The notes under the pieces: generated by a model | Databases searched by the model: none | Told to the model about the DNA's origin: nothing | What the model saw: only the letters and a program-made list of their open reading frames with translations | Position numbers and translations under genes: made by a program | Origin: Neoceratodus forsteri | Taxonomy: Eukaryota; Chordata; Ceratodontiformes; Ceratodontidae | NCBI GenBank assembly: GCA_016271365.2 | Contig: CM057459.1 | Span: 486,465,501-486,529,500 of the forward strand | DNA length: 64,000 bases | Reading direction: 5' to 3' | Shown here: in pieces, positions 20,248 to 30,816 of the stretch | Layout: each line of letters begins with the position of its first letter | Numbering within the stretch: position 1 is the stretch's first letter

Positions 20248-23200
20248 ATGGCTGCGAGGTCGATTAAGTTTGCCAGTTGGAATGTCAGAGGCATCAAGGA
20301 CCCCCTTAAAAGAAATCAAGTTCTCCACAATAGTATTTTACTAAATGTGGATATAGTTTTCATGCAGAAAACACATTTGGCAGCCTCAGAAGCTAAAGGG
20401 TTACGTAGGCTGGGGTTCACTCAAATTTTTACAGCTAGTGACTTGCACACCAGCAGGGGGGTAGCCATATTAATTAAACAACATATCATGTTTGTTATGG
20501 AGGATAGTATTACCGACCAAGATGGTAGATTTGTTTTGGTCAAGGGCCAGCTCAACAACAGCAATGTGGTACTTGGTGCAATATACGGTCCAGTTGGAGG
20601 AGACCCTCACTTCTTAATGTCCTTAGCAGACAGTTTGAGTAGACTCCTGCCCTCCCTTTTTATTCTTGGGGGCAATTGGAATATAGCCCCATCCAACGAA
20701 ATGGACAAAATCTATAGGCCGTTAAAACCTTTGTCCCCCTCCCAACAGGCTCTTACTGATTTTATGCACCTGTTAGGGCTATGCAATCCTTGGCACCTTT
20801 TCAATCCCAATAACCGCATCTTTTCCTTTTACTGTCGGGTACATCAAACGTGGTCAAGAATTGACTACATTTTAACTAGATCTATCCTTTTGAGCAACAC
20901 ACATCAGGTAGGTATAGAACCAATAGTTATCTCGGATCATTCTCTGGTATGGATCACGGTTTCCCTCGGTCTACAGGGACAGAGGGACACTTCATGGAAA
21001 TTAAATATGCAAATTCTAAAGGATGAACATACAGTCACCCAAATTAAAGATAAATCCTATCCTATCTAGAATTCAATCAAGGGTCTGTCCATAGGGACGA
21101 CATACTCTGGTGCTCTCTTAAATGCTTTATTAGGGGCAAATTCATTAAGGTCGCTTCCCGTAGGAAAAAGATAAGAGAGGCCAAAATTACCCTAATGTCC
21201 AAGCAACTCAGGACAGCTGAAGATAATTTCCTCCACTCCAACTCCCCACAAGACCTGGCAGCTCTAATTAAACTCAGGAGTGAATACAATGATCTAACAA
21301 AAGAAAAAGCAGAATACAGTATGCTTAAAACTAAGACCCGCTATCTGGACCAGGGAGAAAAACCCAGCAGATTGCTAGCTCTTAGATTGAGAGAGTTGGA
21401 GAGCTCATGATTAATCCCAGCTTTAAACTCCCATGATGGCACCACCAAAACTTTGCCTAGGGATATTGCACTAATTTTCGAATCTTTTTATAAGGAGATC
21501 TATGGCAAGAGTACCTCTCAACTATCCTCCCATATGATAGAGCAGTTTTTGAATGGGGTCAACCTCCCTTCCCTCCAGGTACACCACTGTGATATTTTGT
21601 CAGCCCCTATCACCTTAATTGAGGTAGATGATGCAATTAAAGACCTGCCTTTGGACAAGGCCCCTGGGCCTGATGGCCTTCCCCCTAACTTTTATAAAGT
21701 CTTTTGCAAAGAACTGTCCTCCCTACTTCTAAAATTATATGAATACATGTTTTCCTCAGACTGTCTCGACCCCTCTCTTTTAGAGGCCACGATAATTCTA
21801 ATCCTGAAGCCAGATAAACCCTTACTGGATCCAGCCAGCTACCGGCCTATTTCACTTTTAAATTACGATATCAAAATACTATCCAAAATTCTCTCGCTTA
21901 GAATCAAGAAGATTTGGCAGCATTTGTTGAGCCCAGAGCAGGTCGGCTTTGTCCAAGGCAGGTCCTCAGTAGATCACTTGAGAACCCTGTCTCATATCTT
22001 TCAAATGGCCCAAGACTCACAATCCCCTATGGTCCTAGTTGCACTCGATGCAGAAAAAGCCTTTGACAGGGTGAACTGGGACTTTTTGTGGGCCACTTTG
22101 AAGAGAATAGGCTTCCCTGACACCTTTATCCAGTGGATCATGACGATTTACAAGGCTCCCTCAGCAAAAGTTTACTGCAACGGGGTTTTTTCCTCACGAT
22201 TTCCCTTGTGTTCTGGTACACATCAAGGCTGTCCTCTTTCCCCCTACCTATTTAATTCATACTTAGAACCCTTGTTAATTAGTATTAAAGCCTCATCACA
22301 AGTTACAGGCTGTGTTATTTCCCAACTCCCATTAACTCTGTCGGTCTTTGCAGATTATATTTTGCTACACCTTACTAACCCAGAATCATCCTTAGCACAA
22401 GTACTACAAATTATTGAATGTTTTAGTCAGGTGTCTAACTACAGGTTAAATTTATCTAAATCAGTTATTTTTCTGTTAAACTCTATCACCTTTCAGGCTG
22501 GCTTCACTCAGTTTGGCATGAAGTGGTACTTGGGCATCCACTTGGCCCGTGAGGCAGAAATGGTCAAGAAGCTCAACCTAGATGATATGTTGACAAGGAT
22601 CCAGAGAGATCTTGACCGGTGGCAAAAATTACCAATATCTCTATGGGGGCGCATTAACATTGTCAAAATGAATGTTCTACCCCAGATATTTTACCCCCTT
22701 AACCTATTAAATATTTGGCTCCCTAGACTGTACTTTAAACAAATACACTCTGAGTTATCCAATTTTATCTGGAAAGCAAAACAACCTAGACAGGCCTTTC
22801 TCAAACTTAGCACAACTAGAGATAAAGGGGGCCTTCGTCTGCCTAATTTCTTATTATATTACTGGGTTAGTCATCTATATAAAATAGGGAAATGGTCGAT
22901 CACTCAACTTAATTCATCTCAACCAATATGGCTACAATTGGCGCTTAGATTGCTGGATCAACAAAACCTACGACCCCCATATCTTCTGCTACTCCTTTTC
23001 CACACTACCTGTAGCCATACAGGAATCCACTATTGGTCTCTCAGTTAAAATTCTTTCCCAATGTTGGAACTTCTTCAACATACCCCATACTAAGGATCTG
23101 GCACAACCTCTCACTTTAAACCCCAATATTAAAATTGGGGGTAACTGGTTGACCTCCGAGTGGCTCCCACAAATCCATAACTCACTAGTGGAGTATTTAT

Positions 23201-24002
23201 ATTCGCGAGGCTCACTCCTCCCTTCGGAAGACATTTTAGCTTCCTTTAATATTTCCCAGAAATATATTTTTAAGGTCTTTCAATTGAGACACTCGATACT
23301 TAAGATATTTGGGTCTGTACATTTGCCATCCAAAACAGGGCCCTTCTTGGAAAAGATCCATGAAGCTGCCATTAATCCCCATGGTATAGCCAACATATAT
23401 GTCCAATTGTTGGACACCCTGTTTCCTAATACCCTGGAGGGCTCTAAAATCTGGACATCTCCTACCTTGGACTTTCCCCTTCTCTGGGAACCGATTTGGA
23501 AAGACTTGTACAAATATCTTTCCAGGACAACCATAGACTAATCCAATACCACATTCTGAACAATCTTTATTATACGCCAGTTAAATTAGCTAAATTTGGT
23601 AAACTCAAATCAACTAACTGCACGCGATGCGGGGTTACTTAAGGGAACTTGCTGCATATCCTCTGGGATCGTGACAGAGTATCACCCCTCTGGAACACAA
23701 TACGAAACAATCTAGACCCACTTTTGGGGCTAGAAGAGCTCTTCACCATAGAAGTTTGTATTCTAGGAATTTACTCCAACACTGAGGTGAAGGAACGTAA
23801 GTACCATATGGCTCTGATTTCTATAGTTGTCAAAAAGTTGGTCCTCAGACATTGGATGGACCAAGATTCTATCACATATTCAGAATGGCTCAAAGAGATG
23901 TCCCTTTGTTTTGACACCGAGAAGTTAATAGCTAGCTCCAGAAACCGTCTGGCTTCTTTCAGTCGGAAATGGGGTAAATTATATGCTCTATATCTGAAAT
24001 AA
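20248..24002 (+). pseudogene. ORF2: L1 ORF2: AP endonuclease and reverse transcriptase
   Basis: The start MAARSIKFASWNVRG opens an APE-type endonuclease (to about 21,000). SRIDYIL and ISDHSLVW are preserved, but the glutamate of the QETH box is Lys (MQKTH) and the aspartate of the GGDWN box is Asn (GGNWN). Reverse transcriptase follows (21,453-23,000) with KAPGPDGLP, YRPISLLN, QVGFVQGR, LDAEKAFDRV and HQGCPLSP. The catalytic FADD is FADY, losing the second aspartate. A C-terminal CTRCG...LLHILWD zinc-binding region lies near 23,610-23,665, and the protein ends at 24,002. Frameshifts lie near 21,065, 22,990 and 23,510, with stops at 21,408 and 23,639 among others. The protein normally nicks target DNA and primes reverse transcription there; this copy could not. 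Confidence 0.95.
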
Positions 24003-24346
24003 TCTCTATATGTGACGAGCCTTTGATACTTACTGCTTAATATGCCTCCGTTGTACAGTTATGGTTAGTTCAGTGCTGCTTTCCAATACCCTTCTCTTCT
24101 GTCTCAGTTTCCCCTTTCGCCATGGCACTCTCCGGGGTGGCAGGGGTGGGGGGGAAGTGGAGGGGATTGGGGAGAGTTTTGTGGGTTTTTTTGTTTGTTT
24201 TTATTGTCTCCCTCTAATTTTTAGAGGTTTTGTTCACTTCATTAATTGTTTTCTTACTTGCTCTGTGTATAGTATGTCAAATAGCCTATATCTCATATAT
24301 TGTTGGTTCTATAAAACTCAATAAAATTTAAATTAAAAAAAAAAAA
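24003..24346 (+). other. L1 3' UTR, G-rich tract and poly(A) tail
   Basis: The G runs at 24,133-24,173 (GGGGTGG, GGGGTGGGGGGG, GGAGGGG, TTGGGG) could form a quadruplex, a usual feature of L1 3' UTRs. AATAAA at 24,320-24,325 is followed by an A-run at 24,335-24,349 and the right target duplication. Confidence 0.85.
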
Positions 24347-24360
24347 AAATATGGTATACC

Positions 24361-25010
24361 ATCCATGACACACCTTTGAAGAGCTCATAGATGAGCATAT
24401 CATGTTTCAGTATCATCTGGACATAGGAACACTGCAGCAGCTATGTAACATGCTACATGATGTTGTACCGAGAGCAACCCATAGATATCCTCCTCTGACT
24501 GGGAGGTGAAAGTCTCAGCTGTCATATGCTTCTCAGAAACTGGCTCTTTCCAGACATCCACTAGAGATACAAGGCAGTCGACAATATCACAGGTACTGAA
24601 CAATTCCTCCATGCCTTGAATAGAAAGGCTGTGGACTACATTTACTTTCTAAGTGATGAGGTGGAGAGTATGTCAGCGCCATTCCTGAGTTTTATCAGGA
24701 AACACACCTGCCATCAGCCCTCAGTGCAATAGCTTGTACATATGTGGCTACATGAGCACCACATGAACAGCAGATGTGTTCAGGAATTGTAAGGGTTTTC
24801 GCTCCGTGAACATGCAGGCCAGGTTATATGCCAGAGGAAGGATAACTAATGCGGTAGCCCCAAATCCTTGAAGTGATGATGATGAATATATTTGACACAA
24901 TTCTGCTTTGTGCCAAATGTTCAAATGAGGATAGAAAGAAAGTGGCTGGCTAATTGGTAAGCACACACTGATCCTCACCCCACACAATTAATGGCAGCCT
25001 CATACTGCAT
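24361..25010 (+). pseudogene. HARBI1-like PIF/Harbinger transposase, 3' part
   Basis: Continues the frame cut by the L1: HTFEELIDEHIMFQYHL and LQQLCNMLHDVVPRATHR, then FSETGSFQTSTRDTRQSTIS (helix-turn-helix-like region). With a frame change come LHALNRKAVDYIYF and SALSAIACTYVAT, where the first catalytic Asp of the AIDCTH box is Ala. Next is FRNCKGFRSVNMQ, then GRITNAVAP...SDDDEYI around the second catalytic position, and finally GWLIGKHTLILTPHN. These boxes occur in the order seen in PIF/Harbinger DDE transposases. At least three frame changes and several stops make it a pseudogene. It normally cuts the element out together with a Myb/SANT-like partner. Confidence 0.8.
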
Positions 25011-26303
25011 TATAATGCGCAGGAGACAGTATACATATCTCCCGATGCCATGGCTGATGACACTGATACTTTGTCCTGCCACAGATGCACAGAAGAAGTA
25101 TTTATTTATTAGCTTTTGATTACTGGGTAAGTACACTAGGCATAATGCTTAATTATTTTCAGGCATGACCCAGGAGAGTACAAAATACAAAGATAACAAA
25201 CAATGCAAGAAATTATAATTCAAACAGTGTTTGAACAACAACAGCAGGTATCCAAACAGGGAGAAATTAAACATAGCCAAAGAAAAGAACAATCCATGCA
25301 GGGATGATTAAAAATTGGACTAAAGACAAGTCAAGTACTGCACATAGTTATACAGAAGGGCTACAGAATGGCAGACAGAAAACAAATGATAAAACAACAA
25401 AAATGTTAAGAGCAATTACATGCACCAAGTGCACAGAGGTGTGAGAACAGTGCATGCTTGAAGGTGGAGTGAGATCTAGCTAGGTGCACAGAGCAACATG
25501 CCATGTCACATCATAGAGTGTGTCTTTGGTATACTGAAAATGTAGTTCTGTTGCCTACATTGGTCTGATGGGGCCCCACAGTACAGGCCAAGAAATGCCT
25601 GCAATATAGTCCTCGTATGTTGCATACTGAACAACATTACAAGGAACTGTAGGAAACCCCTCCATGACCCAGAAGGCAACTGTGATAGTGAAGATGACAA
25701 ACCATAACAGCCACAGCAACCACCATATGACTGCTGGGACCACCAAATAACATGCAGGTTCAAACATACCAGGATACCTTTTGGAATAGGGGGTACCAGG
25801 GACAGGACGATCAACAACTTTCCCAGTGATGCAGTTAAATCTGGAACAAATGGCAAAAAGCTACAGCAGAGTGATGATATCTGTATTGCATTTTAACAGT
25901 ACAGAACTTGGTACCAGGCTGGAACAGCATTGCATTAATAGCACTAGTCAGGAAAGCGCTAGTCCATATAGCACTACCATGAACAGTGAGAGAGGATTGA
26001 CAGTGCATGCAGTAAATGCTCCCCAGGTCATTGTCCATGGTACTGACAGGAGACAAGGGCACCAGAATTCAGGAGGCTGGCCGAGCCACTCCCGTGGCAT
26101 GGGGGGCTAAGGTATAGAGCAGTTCAGCCAGGCGGCAGTGGAGACCAGGGTTGTAATCCTGGTCTCCTTGGAGTTTTGCTGATCAGGACTGTTTTTTTTA
26201 CAAGAGGATGTGGAAACAGTATTCCATGGACCCACATGGACCCACAAATTTCATCTTGCCCCATGATCTGCAACCTACCCCCAGAGTGAGAATCCTTTAG
26301 TCC
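25011..26303. other. Unassigned DNA, possibly Harbinger or retroposon remnants
   Basis: No domain recognised. A minus-strand frame at 25,555-25,767 is Trp/Ile/Val-rich (membrane-like), but nothing supports it as a gene. Text near 25,085-25,500 (TTATTAGCTTTTGATTACTGGGTAAG) is repeat-like in style. Confidence 0.35.
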
Positions 26304-26308
26304 AGGGT
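26304..26308. repeat. 5-bp target-site duplication, left copy (Gypsy-2)
   Basis: CAGGG immediately before the left LTR; CAGGG also follows the right LTR at 36,342-36,346. Five base pairs is the usual Ty3/Gypsy duplication length. Confidence 0.85.
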
Positions 26309-27513
26309 GTGACGTAGACAGCCAATTCTGAGTGCTGGATAATATTTTTTATATAAAATGTATTATGACTGTCTCTGCTGAAAATCAAATGCTCTAGGAA
26401 TGACCGAATGACCTCTCTCATCACCCCCCCCCAGATTTTAACTGACAGATGCAGGCCAAGAGAACTGCTGACAGTATGTATCACACACTCAGATTTTTAG
26501 AGACAATGTGTTACTGGAAGACTTTTATTAAGGATCCTGTTCCTCTGAGCTAATTACAGAGTTGTTAGTTAATTTTGTTAAGAGAGAAATCATAAACTAG
26601 GTTTATGACATTAAAATAAGGGAAGCTAGGGTGTTACATAGAGGAGTAAGGTTGTAAATGACCCTATGAAGCCTGTGTGAAGAGGGTACAGCATGAGATC
26701 AAAAGAGGTGTCATTGAAACTTGAGTTATGCTAAGATTGCAGAATTAATACAACCTGTATAGCTGTATAGTATAGATTAATAAAATTACATCCTGTGGTT
26801 GTACAAAAATATATTTTTGTTAGATATTTGACCAGAGGAGGGGCTGGATGACTTTATCAAAAAGGGGTTGGCCAATACTGCTTGTAAAGATTATTCTCTT
26901 TCACTATAGAGGCATTTGTACCTGACACTGACTAAGGAAACATCTGAGCACTGAAAACAGGTATTTAGAAAGCTAGACAAAATCTAAATATAGTTGTAGG
27001 AATTGCACTGTTTTAAACCTTGTTTTGTTTTAAAGATTTGTATGTCTTTTGGTATAAGAGTTCTGTATTGTATGTTTGACATATTATTATATATTTTAGT
27101 AAAAATTCTAATTTTAGAGCAAACCTGGTCTGTCTTTGAATTGCTTTCTTTGGCTAAGTTATATTTATGGTTCAGCAGACATAAGCTTGTATGGTGGTAC
27201 CAAACTAGAAACAGAAGCATTTTAAATCTGAGGTCTTTATTAAGTTTTAAGGGTTCACCTCTGAATACCTGGTTAGGTGCCCATAGGCAAAGATATCTGA
27301 CCCCCCGAAGACAGATATATCTGAGCCTGTGCATTGGGTATGCTAGTAAGAGGATAACAATTTGAATCCCTCCAAAACTGAGACCAAAGGTTGATCCGAA
27401 CTCACAAAAACAGACAAGAGGGTTACCTTGTCTGTTACACTGTTCACAAGACTGTGCTCAGAGGTTGGCACTTTGGGAGTAAAGGGCCTGATCTGCTGAT
27501 TGAATTTGTGACA
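26309..27513 (+). repeat. 5' LTR of Gypsy-2
   Basis: 1,205 bp, TG...CA ends. It differs from the 3' LTR by scattered substitutions and a small duplication near 26,402 (ATGACCGAATGACC against ATGACC). No TATA box was assigned with confidence. Confidence 0.93.
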
Positions 27514-27532
27514 GATTGGTTGGCAGCGGTGG
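27514..27532 (+). other. Primer-binding site region of Gypsy-2
   Basis: GATTGGTTGGCAGCGGTGG directly follows the LTR end, the position of the tRNA primer site. The tRNA is not identified. Confidence 0.55.
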
Positions 27533-27709
27533 CAAAATTGTGGTATCACAAGCTTTATTGTTCTGTCAGCTGTAAGTTCTCTTGCAAAGAAAGAAAAAGA
27601 GTTTTATTTTAAAAAGAAAACAGAACTATATATCACTTGGTGTACAGTCAAGTTCCTACCTATTTTTTTTTTCTAAAGTGCAAAGTCAGAGTAGCAGTAG
27701 TTAGGAAAG

Positions 27710-29080
27710 ATGGTGTCCTACTACAGCAGGCACACTGTAGAACAGTTAAAACAGTTGTGCAAGGACAGAGGAGTCCTGTTCTAGGTGAAAGCCAGTAAGC
27801 AGAACCTCATAGAGGCCCTGATGGTAGCAGGTTACCCAGAGCAGGGAGTCACAGACTGTGACTGAAAGGGACCAGACCTCAAGTGTGGCAGAACTAGTGG
27901 CCCGTGAGGGGTCCTGAGCCGATGAGGCGGACAGCAGGGCTACTGTCAGTGAAGGGCCACAGCAGCAGAGACAAGTCACCAGTATCCTGAATCCAGAAGT
28001 TCTCAGGTTGCAACTTGAGTTGCGCAGGATGGAGCTGGAGTCCCAGGAGAAAAGAGAGTGAGAGAAGCGAGAGGCCAACTGTGAGGCAGAGCGAGAACAC
28101 AGAGAGGCAGAGCGACAACAGAGGGAGGCAGACCGTGAGGAGCATGAGCACCAGCGAGATGCAGAGGAGAAGAGAGAACGAGAATGTCAAGACGCAGACT
28201 GTGAGGAGCAGGAGCGCCAGAGGCAACACGAGCTGGAGAAGATGCGACTCCAACCAGTGGCACCAGAGCAGGTAAGTGGCTTGGGTTTAACTGGGACTGC
28301 AGGACTGGGTTACAAATTGAACTCTAAATTAATAGCTGAGTTTAAGGATGGGGAGGATATACATGCCTTTTTAAATTCTTTTGAAAAAGTTTGTATTCAG
28401 GCTAAAATTCCTAGAGAGTCCTGGAGCTATCCCCGCTATTTACCGGAAAAGCTCTGGATGCATTGGGTCACATGGACAATAAAGACAGTGATGATTACAG
28501 CATGTTAAAAGCTGCACTACTAAAAAAGTTTGAATTAACTGCTGAATCATACAGAGCTAAATTCTGTAAGCTCAGGAGAAGCCCTGATATGAGCTATGAG
28601 GAGCTAGCCACGAAACGTCAGTTTTTAAAACGTTGGTGGGAAGGAATTGAGGCAAACACTGTTGATAAAATTGAAATGTGATTTTATTAGAACAGTTGTA
28701 TTGGGCATGCCCAGCAGAGTTAAAAACATGGCTAGAGGACCGAGATCCAAAAACAGTGCAAGAGGCTGCTGAACTCTCGAACCGCTATGCCAAGAGAAGA
28801 CCTGCTCTGAGAGCGAATGGGGTGGGCGAGGCAGCCCAGAAAGGGAAAAGCGTGCCTTCAGGGCAGCTAAAACCCTCACTGCCTCCACCAAAACCAGTAA
28901 GCCCCAGGTTTCAAAGAAAAGATTTCTCTGAAGTAAGAAATTCTTGTTGGTTATGTAAAGAAACTGGGCACATTGCCAGACAGTGTCCAAGAAGGGCAAG
29001 CAATAATGCGCAAAGTGGTACCAGAAAAGAAGTGGGTTGTTTGTGTGTTCCTGAGAGCATGCCAGTGAACATGAGAGAAC
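27710..29080 (+). pseudogene. gag: Gypsy-2 Gag with SCAN-like domain and zinc knuckle
   Basis: It starts MVSYYSRHTVEQLKQLCKD, a short SAP-like helical start, then has a long Arg/Glu/Gln-rich charged segment (about 28,020-28,250). Next comes GYKLNSKLIAEFKDGEDIHAF. The region 28,500-28,800 (LLKKFELTAESYRAKF, YEELATKRQFLKRW, LLEQLYWACPAELKTWLED, VQEAAELSNRY) has the helix pattern of SCAN domains. A CCHC knuckle CWLCKETGHIARQC lies at 28,945-28,986. Stops and frameshifts occur near 27,780, 27,860 and 28,678. It is the particle protein; the SCAN-like part would be the capsid C-terminal dimerisation domain. Confidence 0.85.
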
Positions 29081-30816
29081 ACATGCACCCAGCCATGGTA
29101 AATGGCGTACAGACGCAGAGGTTAAGGGACACAGGGGCATCCCTGACATTGGTGAAAGGGGATCTAGTGCAGCCTGGTAAGCTTATCCCAAACAAATACG
29201 TGACTGTACAGGACTTTGCGGGTGAAGCAAAAACATTGCCACTGGCCGATGTTCTCCTGGACTGGGGTGAAACAGGGGGAACTATGCAACAGGTGGCTGT
29301 AGCTAAAACGTTAGCAGTAGATGTGATCCTGGGTAACAATCTCCAACAGGGGATGGTATGTGCAGTTACCCGTAGTCAAGCGGCAAGGGAAAATAGCAGG
29401 TCCCTGAACCTCACAGAAGCCTGTGTGGAAACCACAGAGAGGCTGGTTCCCCAGCCTGTGTCTCCAGATGGGGAGACTAATAAAAAGGGGGTAGAAATTT
29501 CCCTGGTAGCGAATGGCCACACAGCTAAGGAAGGTTACTCCAAAGAGGGAGGGGTGACCAATTGTCAGAGGGTTAGGATTGACAGTGATCCTGAGGTCCC
29601 TGACGCTAGTGCTAGAGACCCTAGTTTAGCGACTGAAGGGGACTTGTTCCATGCCTTGGGATTATGTGAGGGGTTTGCAGCTGCTCAGAGGAGTGACCCT
29701 AGTTTAGAGAAGCTGAGGGCTTGGGCAGACTCAGAGGGCACACAGGGAGGTGATGGCAGACGTAAGGTTTATTGGGAAAATGGACTTATGTATACACAGG
29801 CAGTAGACAGAGGGAGGGATGCTAGGTAGGCAGCTTGTCATTCCCCAGGGGTATCATAAGGAGTTGCTCAAAATTGCACATGATATTCTCTTGTCTGGTC
29901 ATCTGGGAATTGCATGAACTATGCAGTGGTTGGTCCAGAATTTCTACTGGCCTAACTTCACCCAGCAGGTGAAGGAGTATGGCAGATCTTGTCACTAGTG
30001 CCAAGAAATAGTGAAGGCAGGCAAGAAAACCCAAGCCACCCTGATCCCCTTGCCCATAGTGAAGGAGCCATTTCAGAGGGTGGGAATGGATATTGTGGGG
30101 CCTTTAAATACCCCCAGCTCCTCAGGGAAGAGATTCATCCTGACTGTGGTGGATTATGCCACCCGGTACCCAGAGGCAGTTGCCCTATCCTCACTGAGGA
30201 CAGACAAAGTGGCAGATGCCTTACTTGGGATTTTCTCCCATGTTGGGTTTCTGCAGGAGGTAATCACTGATCAAGGGGGTTCCTTCATGTCGGACATGAT
30301 GAAATCTTTATGGGAGAAGTGTGGGGTGGTGCAGAGATGCATAACACCATATCACCCTCAAGTCAATGGGCTTGTGGAATGATTCAATGGTACCCTAAAG
30401 TCAATGCTCTTGGCGTTTGCTGAACAGCATGGGAGGGACTGGGAGAAATACCTTCCCCACCTGTTGTTTGCATACAGGGCGGTGCCGCCTGAGTCAACAG
30501 GATTTTCCCCTTTCAGACTCTTATATGGACACTGGGTACGTGGGCCCCTAGACTTAATCCAGGAGGACTGGGAAGGCAAGCACGCCACCCAGGGAACTCC
30601 CATTGTGGATTACATCCTTAGGTTTAGGGAAAGGCTGAAGGAGCTTATGGGGACAGCCCAGAGCAACCTGGCAGCTGCCCAACAGAGACAAAAGGTGTGG
30701 TATGACTGCAGAGCCAGAGCTCGCTCATACATGGTGGGTCAGGAAGTCATGGTCCTTATTCCAGTCCGGAAAAACAAGCTGCAAGCTGAGTGGGCAGGAC
30801 CATACAAAGTGGTTAC
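29081..30816 (+). pseudogene. pol: Gypsy-2 protease and integrase (N-terminal and core)
   Basis: Protease: the active-site DTGAS is at 29,128-29,142, with VDVILGNNLQQGM downstream as the usual second motif. Integrase: a linker (RSDPSLEKLRAWAD, VYWENGLMY) leads to a zinc-binding region at 29,850-30,000 with the first CX2C cysteine pair interrupted by a stop. The catalytic core has GMDIVGPL, VDYATRYPEA, ITDQGGSF and HPQVNGLVE (30,080-30,380). All three DDE residues are visible; the stop just after the glutamate would come from CGA to TGA. The segment ends at WAGPYKVV, where the CR1 interrupts it. Confidence 0.88.

Larger units (their letters stand above)
18035..24346 (+). mobile_element. L1: Full-length L1-type non-LTR retrotransposon
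   Basis: It has a 14-bp target duplication, a 5' UTR starting GGAGGTCACGTGATGC, ORF1 (coiled coil, RRM, C-terminal domain), ORF2 (AP endonuclease and reverse transcriptase), a 3' UTR with a G-rich tract, AATAAA and an A tail: about 6.3 kb, the normal size of a complete vertebrate L1. It lies inside a HARBI1-like transposase gene in the same orientation. Both ORFs carry stops and frameshifts, and three catalytic positions in ORF2 are changed, so it is inactive. The unusually long 1.1-kb spacer between the ORFs is notable. Confidence 0.95.

Noticed and set aside
25506..25856. Minus-strand frame with a Trp/Ile-rich, membrane-like stretch
   Set aside because: No recognisable family, two overlapping frames look equally membrane-like, and no start context or neighbour supports it.
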